Shown in pieces: positions 35,074 through 45,100 of a DNA stretch of 64,000 nt (positions are counted from its first letter, which is position 1; every line of letters starts with the position of its first letter). Origin of the DNA: Pyrrhoderma lamaoense (taxonomy: Eukaryota > Basidiomycota > Agaricomycetes > Hymenochaetales > Hymenochaetaceae); contig NBAZ01000007.1 in assembly GCA_002794735.1 (NCBI GenBank), positions 1,364,001-1,428,000 on the forward strand. Reading direction: 5' to 3'. The translations under genes were made by a program, and so were the position numbers. A model generated the notes under the pieces. It had not been told where the DNA came from. It searched no databases and saw nothing but the letters and a program-made list of their open reading frames with translations.

Positions 35074-37377
35074 ATGTCCTTGACTACTTCTCAGCAACCT
35101 GAGTATGACCTTATTGGCTGCGGTTTCGGCCCTGCAAATATAGGAATTGCCGTCGCCTTGCTCGACTCTCATCAGGTTCGTTCTCGACCCTTTTCTCTTC
35201 TTTTCTCCCGCCCCGGATCCATTTTTAATTTTCTTACTTCATTTCGACCTTCTTCAGACGCGCCAGAAACAAGCTTTATTCATAGAGCGCCATCCCGACT
35301 TTCGATGGCATCCAGGAATGCTCATTCCAGGCGCAAAAATGCAAATAAGGTATTTTTCATCTTTTTTTTTAATAATGCACAATTGAATCAGACCATCACT
35401 CTACTATGACCTATCAGTTGTCTAAAGGATCTCGCAACGCTCCGCGACCCAAAGTCTCGCTTCACCTTTCTCTCCTATCTACATGTACATGGTCGACTTC
35501 CGGCTTTTATCAACCGCGGATCAACAATTCCCTCTCGCCGCGAGTTTGCTGACTACCTGTCTTGGGTCGCACGTGAAGTAGTAGCTCCAGACTCACCTAT
35601 CAACGTTGCATACTCAGAAGAGGTCGTCTCGCTTAGTAAAATAACTTTAGGTGGGCGCGAGTGGGTAGAAGTGACAAGTAGGAAATTGCCATCTGGAGAC
35701 TTGCTCGTGAGAAGAGCCAGTATGTTCCCTCTTTCCTCCCCTTCCACAAATATGGTCTTCCTCACACGCCAGCTCTCGTCCCACAGAAAATATTATTCTC
35801 TCTTCTGGTGGTTCACCACGCATACCTCGTGTTCTTTCTTCCCTCCTTCCCTCTCCGGAGGGCTGGTCTGCATCTGGTGTACTTTCAGTTCCCCTTTTGC
35901 ATACAGCAAATTATTGCACTGTTATCGATACTCTCCTTTCGTCTCTCTCAGCAACTTCTGCTCGTCGCGGTCCGCTAAAGATAGCAGTAGTTGGGGGCGG
36001 ACAAAGCTCCGCAGAGTGTCTACTTAATCTCCACTCTCGCCTTGAAAGCCTCGGACTATCGGATGGATTGCATGGACAACATGAGATTGATATGATCATA
36101 CGTAAGGGCTCGTTAAAGCCCAGTGATGATAGTCCATTCGTTAATGAGATATTTGATCCTGCAAGTATGTCATTAACTTCCATCTATGTCTATATTACAT
36201 CCTGAAAACTAAGTCGATTTTATACTGTATTGATAGGCACGGATATGTGGTACGATCTTCCTTCAGATCGACTGCGCACACAGATTCACGCGGAGTACAA
36301 AAATACAAATTATTCCGTTGTCAATCCGATCACAATCGAGAATGTATGTTTCCTAGTTTATAACTCTATATTTACATAATTATCAGACTCTGACTCCCAA
36401 TTCTCTAGCTCTATGAACTAATGTATGAACAAAAACTCACAGATGATATCGCCGCACGCTCTTCGGCGGGGGCCTCTGATTCCAATCTTCCGCCCGTTCG
36501 CGTGAATCTTCGGGTGAACCAAAATGTCGTAGGGGCATCCTTGATTCCCAATTCTGTCCCCAACTCGGATATGCAAAAGATACTACTTATCAAACAAGAC
36601 ACACGCACGCACGTTCTTTCCGATGATACCTACGATGCCGTACTTTGCGGTACAGGGTACGACAGGACGGCTTGGATTCGGCTCCTTCGCGCTTCAAATT
36701 TTGCTCATGAGTTCGGTTTGGGTACTCCCGCTGTATCTGCTAGGCGCGAGGAATATGTAGAGGATAGGTATGAGAAGGTAGGGGAGAGAGAACTGCCTGT
36801 AAAGCTTGTCCCTGCGCACTATGACCATTCTTCTCCCCCCCTCTCCTCCCCTCCTTATCATGTCTCTCTATCCCTTGATACAGAAGGCGGGAAGAAAGAT
36901 GGTATGACTGACCTCACTACAATTGCCTCTCAGGCTCTTGGAATGGTAACAGTAGCACCCAAAGAGCAGAGGATCTCTCTCTCCTTTGGGAATAAGCTTT
37001 CTGAAGAGAATCCTGAGTTAGGAAGCGAGAGTGATGACAGCTTGACTCCCCTCTCCAGTCCGTCCAGTCCCATCATCAGTCCCACGGAGACGAGTAATAC
37101 CAGCTTGCTAGCTAGCAGTCTTGTTATGTCTGACTCGGGAAAGAAGAGAAAGGAGGAAGTTGATGAAGTACGAGTAAGGATTTCTCGCGCTTACCAGCTG
37201 CTCCCTGAAAAGAGTCTAGGGTTAGACGAGCATACTGAAGACGCGGAACTCCGGAAGACTAGAACTAAGATATACATCCAAGGTTCTGCAGAAGCCACTC
37301 ACGGATTGAGTGATAGCTTACTGAGCGTCATCAGCGTGCGCTCCGGAGAAGTAGTCAGGGATATGTTTGAAGATTGA
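35074..37377 (+). CDS. SMO1: L-ornithine N5-monooxygenase (siderophore biosynthesis)
   Basis: FAD- and NADPH-dependent enzyme that hydroxylates the side-chain amine of ornithine, the first committed step to hydroxamate siderophores. FAD motif [15 protein letters not shown] at the N-terminus, substrate-side block [16 protein letters not shown], then [17 protein letters not shown] motif [21 protein letters not shown], and the family C-terminus [13 protein letters not shown]. About 630 residues in six exons; all five introns join in frame with no breaks. A Ser/Pro/Glu-rich low-complexity insert of about 130 residues (36,790-37,190; [21 protein letters not shown]) lies before the last block, longer than in most relatives. 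It stands divergent from the synthetase it feeds. No acyltransferase gene is visible nearby. Confidence 0.93.
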
Positions 37378-37685
37378 ATGATTTAAAAAAATCTTTCTAA
37401 CGCTACTCTTTCGAGTCTCTACTATTCTCTATATTTTCCCTTTCTCTGTTTTTGGTCTTGTTTCGAATCCCGTGGCTTACGAATTAGCTAACCAAAACTT
37501 CTCAGGATTTCCTTTTCCCCTTTATTTTTCGTATTCCTACAGATATATCTGAACCCGCTGTCCTTATTCTTTTATTCCCGCTGAGGATTTCAAAAGTTAC
37601 TTAAATAGTACATAACGTTTCTCGAAATATGTATGTAAAATCAGATGGAATGGATTACTAATAAAAGCCCTGTATACATCGACAG

Positions 37686-37694
37686 TTATCAGAT
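37686..37694 (-). promoter_or_regulatory. Exact iron-type GATA element downstream of the monooxygenase
   Basis: TTATCAGAT, the reverse complement of ATCTGATAA, lies 309 bases after the monooxygenase stop codon. It matches the synthetase promoter site at 34675 over all nine bases and continues with TA as that one does (TTATCAGATTA). Alone it could be chance; with the cluster 700 bases further on it looks less so. Confidence 0.4.
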
Positions 37695-38384
37695 TAGGTG
37701 TAGTCTATCCTACTTGCCTATTTCTCACTCCTCAGGTATGTTAGTTGCTCAGGTTTTCATGATGCGTCTTCTCTTCGGTTCCGTCAGAAATCACGGGTAA
37801 TTTCAGCCTACGACGTCTATAACTTCTCTTCTTGTTCCTAGATACTAAACCACTTTACTACGCCTTCTTTCCTGACGTTTGTGTTTAACATCTTTTTTCG
37901 TTCCATTACAATTTCGCAAACACAAACTGTAGACTCTAAGGTATCACAGATCTCAGTCTAATCCTTACTTGACGTAGGGATGGTGGCTAGCCAGAGCTTT
38001 TCTGTTTGGCTCGGGCCAGTTCAACTCAAGTTTTAAAGAATATTGTCCAGGATATTAGACAATAATTATATATACACTGATCTACTCTGATGTATACGAG
38101 AGCTATCTTGCACTTGAGCTAAGTTTATTCTTTGGTCCCTCATTGAGCACTGGAAAACGATGCATTCAGTTGCTCTCGTTTTCCAGGTGTTCTATTGACA
38201 ATTACTTTTCCTCCTTTTCCCGAAAGCCCGAGTCTCCCCTTACTTCTTTCTCGTCAGCAGTTAAAAATTCTCCGAGAACAAGGCTTGAATGTCGGTAGAT
38301 AAACCCAAACAGTAAGAACAAACTTTCGGTATCTCGGTGTATGTCATTATAATACGTACAAGATTAACGGATGGTGGGAATTTA

Positions 38385-38465
38385 ATCAGATAACGTGATG
38401 CCGATAAGCCGGATTAAGCGGGGAAATTTGTGATCGTGATTATCTGATAACGTACTTCTAGATAA
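38385..38465. promoter_or_regulatory. Dense orphan cluster of iron-type GATA sites
   Basis: Within 81 bases: ATCAGATAA (38385-38393, exact), CGATAA (38402-38407), a near-palindrome TTATCTGATAA (38440-38450) that reads as an exact ATCWGATAA site on both strands, and AGATAA (38460-38465). This is denser than the promoter of the siderophore pair, yet no gene is evident within 1 kb on either side. Binding by an iron-sensing GATA factor is inferred from consensus only. Confidence 0.55.
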
Positions 38466-39850
38466 AATATGGCACTCACCTGCGGAGGCTTTTCATTTGT
38501 TTGACGAGTTCGGAAGCGCAGAATGAAACAGTTCGTACACAGGAAGAAATCCGACGACCTACTTTCCGTGCCTACTTCCATATGATGCGCTTGCGTCTAT
38601 GGCAATATGATATATGATGACAGTTTTGCTTCATCCTTGCACCATTTTGAACTAACATTCAAACTGGTGGAGCCGAAAGCAAAACTTCATGCACTTTCTG
38701 ATCAATAAGACACGCCCGCAGATCACCGACCGACAATCGAACATTAGTATTGCGTTATTTCCATACATGCAAACGTGTATTAGACGTTACCGATCGTCTC
38801 CTTTTTTATAGAAAGGTGAAGAAATTTCCGTAAGATCCTTTTCTAGACCCATGGCGACGTCTTGTCTATTTTGTTTGGGCTTCTCTTACTTCTATTTGTC
38901 CGTCGGTTAGTGAGTTAACTTAAAAAATGACTGACGGACGCTGGAAAATCAGGGTCGAGAGGTTGTGAGTCCCACCGAAATTAGAGATGAAGGAGGGAAT
39001 ATTAATAAGCGAGAGGCAATTTTTCTTTTTCTTTTCAGACCTTTCAATGGCGGTGGATGGGCCCAGAGCTTTCGAGTTTGTCGGAATACTAACCGCTCCT
39101 TAATCAGATTTTCCCGCTTATATCCTGGTAGACAATAGTCAAATTCCGAGTAATGGATGACAAGACAAACATATGAATCCTTTCTCTATACTACATGTAG
39201 TAATCCCTTTTGCTCACATGTAATATCCCACACTCTTCAACTTGTAGTTTAATGATATTACACGACAACACAAGGCCAAACACCATCCTTCCCCCTGGCA
39301 ATGGCAGATATCGGATGCATATAGAATACATCACACAGTTCTCCATCATGATACAATGCTACGATCATGTGGTACTACATCCCGCCCTCACGACAAATTA
39401 CCATCTGCATCAACTTTCTTACCATCCAGTCGGTCCCGAAATAAAGTCAGAGCTAAGGTTTCGGACTTAAACCCACACCATCTATAATTCATTCATCTTT
39501 TACCCCCTATACGTATTATAAGCCATATAGGGAAAATTTATGAGGGCGCTGAGAACAGAAAAAGAAGGGTACGTTGCATGTGTAAATTTCTTCTGTTCTC
39601 TTGTGGGAAGACGAAAATTGAATAGTGAAAGCTGGCAAGTTGCGTACCTGTGTCAATTCCCGGACAATGACGATCGTTTCATCCTTAACCATCGATACAG
39701 TGTCATGTAATCCCTAAGTATCCATGTTAGATTCTGGTCCAACTATCTTTCGGTTTCTTTATAATTATCGTGTGGTTTCAATAGAGATTGATTTCAACCG
39801 CTCAACTGGCATATTCAAATTTTCGTTGATAGTATTATAACCTTGTATAG

Positions 39851-40335
39851 ACTTCTTCGTAGTCCTCAAGCCGTATACGACCCTGGCAACCACCTAAGTC
39901 AGTCCTTGAACGTGACATACAATTATGAATCTTAACTTAGAAATCTGAGTAAACTTTTACTTCGTAGAAAAACGGGGGCGTGTATGTATGGTCATTGTTT
40001 TCCTTTGTTCTTGGCGCTGTAGTAAGTATAGGCTAACGCATTATCAAGTCGAGTCACGAACAAAGAAATGTGATACAGAAGGACCCTTAGTCCGTTCTAC
40101 TGCAACCGGTTCCTGTGCGCTCTTCCTCCGAATTAGATATATGTATGGAATCCCTTAGTATCATCGCCGCACGAAAACCCAAGTCCGAAGACATAAAAAT
40201 GGTAAGTAGAAGGAACATATTTAATAGTGATGTTTCTAACGACTTGATTAGATGGTTATCAGCTACCCTGACGGTTCCGAAAGATGTCTTAAGGGAAAAT
40301 ATAAAATAGTTCCTGAGTATATGAATAATAGTTGA
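39851..40335 (+). CDS. Tentative spliced gene of unknown function (5' end unresolved)
   Basis: Four segments (39851-39911, 39968-40021, 40091-40201, 40252-40335) form one open frame when three introns are removed: 39912-39967, 40022-40090 and 40202-40251. Two have GTAAGT donors and the last has a CTAAC branch site and TTAG end; all three fall in phase 0. The product includes AVYDPGNHLSQSLN, a hydrophobic stretch (VYVWSLFSFVLGAVSVLL) that could span a membrane, then ARKPKSEDIKM and SYPDGSERCLKGKYKIV before the stop. I do not recognise it and found no start codon. It lies 1.4 kb beyond the orphan GATA cluster. Confidence 0.32.
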
Positions 40336-41104
40336 CTTAAACCATGAAAACAGTTTTAGCATTGAAGTGTTTATGATGTGATTAGATAGGAGATGCCTTT
40401 TTCAAAGAAAGAAACCTATGGATACGTAAGTTGTTCCGATGAGTTTGTTGGAAGAAGGGGACCAAATTTAGTTACTTCGGCTGTCCTGACCAATCTTAGG
40501 AGACATTCATGGACTTGCAATATGGACAGCCCCACACCACATTCCCTTGAGCATGTGGGAAACTGAACTGCCGTAAGTGAAAGCTTTTGGTACATTTCCT
40601 GCGCTGTTCGGATCAGACATCCTGGAGAGACTGGTCAATGTGCAATAGTAGCATATGGCGTGATTCCTGGATACAAGCTACCGAACTCAAAATAAAACGG
40701 GAACACATGAAGTTGATTCCATGATATGATGAGATAGGTACCATTGAAATTACAACTCCGAGACCCCCGAGTAGACTGATAATTTTTTCAAACCTTATAT
40801 TCAAGTGTACCTTCAAGAGCTCCAAACAAAGTAAGACTCAGTATCGGAAAATATAAAGAAAAAACACGTGTTGGGAGCTAATTTGTCAGTCCCTAGGTGA
40901 TCCGAGAGTGCGTACATTCATTTCGTCCTTTGTCGCCCGTGTTTTGCTTGAGTGAGCTACAAGTTAGTTGAGGAAAACATATAATAAGTATTTGTGCCTG
41001 TCACGACTAGTGGGTCCAAACCATGTGACCGTGTGAAATAATAGATGACATATCATGCATTTTTTGTAGAGCCGGAAAAAGTTCCCGACAACGTTGAAGA
41101 CAAG
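40336..41104. other. Intergenic region upstream of RLP24
   Basis: 769 bases, presumably holding the RLP24 promoter. A CACGTG E-box lies at about 40865 and PAC-like GATGAG cores at 40438-40443 and 40728-40733, a motif found at ribosome-biogenesis genes in yeasts, but both are farther from the ATG than usual. No gene recognised. Confidence 0.4.
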
Positions 41105-42002
41105 ATGCGTATTGAGAAGTGTTATTTCTGTTCAACTAGTGTCTATCCAGGACATGGTGAATCAACAATCAACTTTGAAAATGATAATATCTGATCAATC
41201 GGCCAAATCATAGGTACTGCATTTGTGAGAAACGACTCAAAGGTTTTCAGATTCTGTACTTCAAAGTGAGTCTCAGTCCTCCTTTTTGAAGTCAAAAAAT
41301 GGATTCCTAAATATATGGTTGTAATATGAACAGATGTCATAAAAACTTCAAGTTAGTCTTAAGATCAAGATTAATGTAATAGCAATGCATATATTGTATG
41401 TACTAACTGCTATTCTTTAATTCTACAGGATGAAGCGCAATCCTCGTAAAGTAAGATGGACAAAGGCATTCAGGAAAGCACACGGGAAGGAGATGACAAT
41501 AGTATGTTACACTACTCTTTTGCGATCGGAATCTTTTCTAAACAAATCTCGCTGTTACTGCAGGATTCTACGTTCGAGTTTGAGAAGAGGAGAAACGTTC
41601 CAGTGCGGTACAACCGTGAACTTCTCCAGACAACTATCAAGGCGATGAAACGTGTGGGGGAGATCAGACAAAAACGGGACCATGCATTTTGGAAGAGTCG
41701 GTACGTTAGTTTTGCCGAAGTCAGAATACCTCAGGATTTCTCACATTATTGTCTCATAATTTGTTTCGCTTGTTACTTTATCATTTTGCTACGTAAGGAT
41801 GGCTGCAAGTCGAGCAAAACTGCTTGCCAACAGGAAAAAGAAGCTTGGCGTTGCCGCAAGTCCAATCAAGCTCGTCCAACCTATGGAAGGTTTATCAGTC
41901 GAACCAACATCAGAAAAAATCAAGGAAAAAGTCCGTGTGCCAACGAGGAAGAGTGCACTCGTCCCAAGCGAAGGCAGGTCGATGGGCATGGAGATCGATT
42001 GA
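41105..42002 (+). CDS. RLP24: Ribosome biogenesis protein RLP24 (L24e family)
   Basis: Assembly factor of the 60S subunit that holds the place later taken by ribosomal protein L24 and recruits the Drg1 ATPase. Six exons join in frame: 41105-41156, 41214-41265, 41334-41351, 41429-41501, 41564-41700 and 41798-42002. The N-terminal zinc ribbon is complete ([18 protein letters not shown], then FCTSKCHKNFKMKRNP), followed by [17 protein letters not shown] and [17 protein letters not shown], which separate RLP24 from L24 itself. The basic C-terminal tail contains [12 protein letters not shown]. About 178 residues. No frame breaks. Convergent with ATG2, 195 bases apart. Confidence 0.94.
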
Positions 42003-42197
42003 AAATGTCTCTCCTCACTTTTTACTACGTATTTTAGTCTTTCACAATCTTATGCCTCTTATGTTCCTTCTCCTGTTAGATCAATGTTCCAATGGTGTAT
42101 CTTCTTTAATTAATGTAATGCATGCTATAAGTACAACTATGTAGATAGTCTAGTTCACAAAAATAGTCCTTGGCTCATCTACCGCCACTACGTTCCA

Positions 42198-45100
42198 TTA
42201 CCGGTGTTTATACTTGGTCTCAGTTTCTATTTGAGACTGAGGATCAAGTGTATTATGAAGTCCCAACAATGTCTTACTGATGGCTTCACTAGCACCTATC
42301 ATCGGTTTCAGTACTGCTATAGGTACAGCTCTTATCACAGCACGAGTAGGGCCCTGTTAAAATTGTTAGGGCGAGGAAGCAAGAGATTCGGTAGAATAGG
42401 ACTGCTGACCTCCTTTCCAGAGCGTTCATAAACCTCCATGGGAACAGCAAGGATAGTTTGGCCAGCCGATTTAATGTTGCGAGAAAGCGTTTTATAAGCA
42501 GATTGAACACCCTCGCTGATATTTGTTGGCTGTTCGGCGTATTTACTAAACAGGTCTTCTGGATCAGTTTCTTCATCATCTGAAAATCGATTGTAATCTG
42601 GAGTGTCCCCACTAGGAGGATACTGAAGAGCTTCGGCGGTCACTGGACCTTTAAATTGGCCACCTAACACGGTTTCGGTTTGCTCCAGAACAACCTGCGT
42701 TCCAGTAGCGAGCCGCGCACCAAGCCGAATAGCTTCCATAGCTGTAGACTTCAGAAACGCAGTTGTACCTTTCTGAAGACCACGAATTATTCTCCCATCT
42801 TTCTTATACTGTGCTATCGGCAAGAGAACAAGATCTGCCACACCAGACCCGACATTTACTGCTGACCGAATCGGAGAGACACCAGAAATCACGTCAACTA
42901 GCTGATTTGCTTTGACGTCGGGGGTCCAGAGATCATTCAGCGTATCAAACATCCGAGGCCATCCAGTAATCTGTGTTTACAACATATATGTATTAATGAA
43001 ATCACGTTCCATGCTAGAGCTTGTATCGGTACTTACGCCTTTCAGTGTGATGTGCCGAAGAGTCATTTCAGCGCCATCGAAATGGAAAAAGTTCATTAAT
43101 TCGATAGTTCTGCCTTCTTTCAGAGCCCTATAATCTACACGTCGGGGCTTGTAATCCAATTTGATGTCAACCGGAAAGATTTCAACATGCTCTATGTTGC
43201 ACATCGCAGTTAGTAATTTTACTAGATCACGAACCTCGGGGCTCACGAAAAAATATTTCCTGCTCGGGAGGAGGAGAAGGGGTAGCATCGGCGTCCTTGA
43301 AGCTGAAGAACTTTTTTAAGAAGTCAAGAGCGTCTTGGTCTACATGTAGTCGCAGGGGAAGTAACTTGGCCTAGAAAACATTGAAAATCGGGCTACAAGG
43401 TCAAATACGTGACGGGACCCACCTTGAGTCGAGCTTCCTGATCCGTATGTCCCCCATGAGGTTGCAACATTTGCAGCTCCACTCTCACCATGTTTGAGTC
43501 TGTTTCACGGACGTTTCCGTGAGAATCAGAGTGCATCTCAGTTAGGAAAGTACTCCAGGTAGATGTCTTGATATGATCAAGAATTTCGAAGTCCTTGATA
43601 GTAGCAAGCAGGCGCGAAGCGAGTTTTGCAGCTGGGACATATTGGTCGAATTCAATTGACATCCCTCGCAATGAAAATTCGATACTGGGACCTTTTGCCC
43701 TTCCAAGGCCCTTTTTACGAAGAATGTTTCTCTGTATTTCTTCTGTTTTGTTCCTAACACCTGGCTTGAATGACTGCCATGAACTCTCGGAACTTACTTC
43801 TGAATCTTCCTCGAGCTCGTTATCTATGATAGCCATTAATGCCTCACGCTCTAGGTCTTCAGCCTCTTGATCAAGGCCAACGTAAACAGAATTAAATAGT
43901 ACAGTATTCACTTCATCGACATTTGGATCGTAAGTTTGTCCATTCGCAAGAAGTTGACGAATTTTCGCCAGTCTACGCTTTACACGCTTCACCTCGTCTT
44001 GAATCGCCCTTCTGGTTCTTTCCCAATCATACCCCTCGTACAATAACAAGTGAATCTCGCAGTTATCTGCACGCACCTTGACTGAAGTATCTCCATGTCT
44101 ATATGCATAATGGGATTAGCATAAAAGTTCAGGCTTGAAAATAGAGCAGCTACCCACTCCGAAGCAAAGTCGATCGAACTCGGAGCAAGAGTATCATAAA
44201 AATTATCAATGACTTCAATGGGGGTGTGTATCAATTTAATTGTCTCTCCTCCATGCCTTGATACCAGATTCCCTGCATCTTGAGAGTTTTCATTTGCCGC
44301 TTCAGGGAAAAATTCATCCTCTTCATCATCATCGAGAGGACGCAAACCTCCGGCTGCACCAAACGATGCATCCAAGTATTCAGGGTTTCTTGGTAAGTCA
44401 TCATTTATCATGTCGGGAAGAGGACCTATAACGGGTTGACGTTGAAAGGCTTGTTCATCCAATGAACCTATACCATCTATGATTAGTTGTAACGTCGTCC
44501 TACGAACGGCTTCACGCACGCAAAAGTGTTGATGAACTCGATACAAGCATCTTCGGAACCTCACGTGTAGGCTTCGCATCCGAAAGTCTATTCATATTTT
44601 AGAATGTTATATTAGGTGCAACCGTAAAAAATATTAGGCACACACGGCTTCTCAGATTTTTGAGAATTGACTAGTGACTGGAGATCACTGGCGAACGAGG
44701 CAATCCCGGAGATGCTGTCCGCACAAAGATGTATTCTCAAAAACATCCCACTAAATGCCACCTAGATTTCATTTATTAGCCCATGCTACAAATCGTGACT
44801 TTGTGAAAAGTCAAGATACTGACTCTGGTATCTGCTATTGGAAGGCTGGTATCGTGTTTCAATTGTACAACAAGATCATTAATAGTAGCCAAAAGCGCGT
44901 AACCTTGTCCCTAGACACCACGTTAATCTCAGTCTATAATTTTTTTCAATAACCTACAATCCAATATTCTGCCTCTGTTACGGGAGGAGAGTGTCGACGA
45001 ACAGAAAGGCTTTGGGTATCATCGGATAGCAAAATTGCTAGACCTGATATTGATGTTTGTAGTTCTGTCTCTTGCGATCCACCGACGAGATCTGTTGATA

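Larger units (their letters stand above)
37378..39850. other. Gene-poor region beside the siderophore genes
   Basis: About 2.5 kb with no open frame I can support; 39210-39470 (+) is open for 86 codons but shows no domain or splice partners. The region contains exact ATCWGATAA sites at 37686, 38385 and 38440, a CTTTTTCTTTTC pyrimidine tract near 39025, and a second copy of GATTAAGCGG. It may be a long regulatory region, hold short exons I could not chain, or contain a non-coding transcript. Confidence 0.45.

Noticed and set aside
39210..39470. 86-codon open frame on the plus strand near the GATA cluster
   Set aside because: His/Thr-rich, no hydrophobic core or motif, no introns joining it to neighbours. 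I could not link it to the tentative gene at 39.85 kb.
44480..44530. Apparent frame break in ATG2 before [12 protein letters not shown]
   Set aside because: A 43-base intron (GTGCGT, CTAAT branch, CATAG) joins STLL to [11 protein letters not shown] in frame, so no error is needed.
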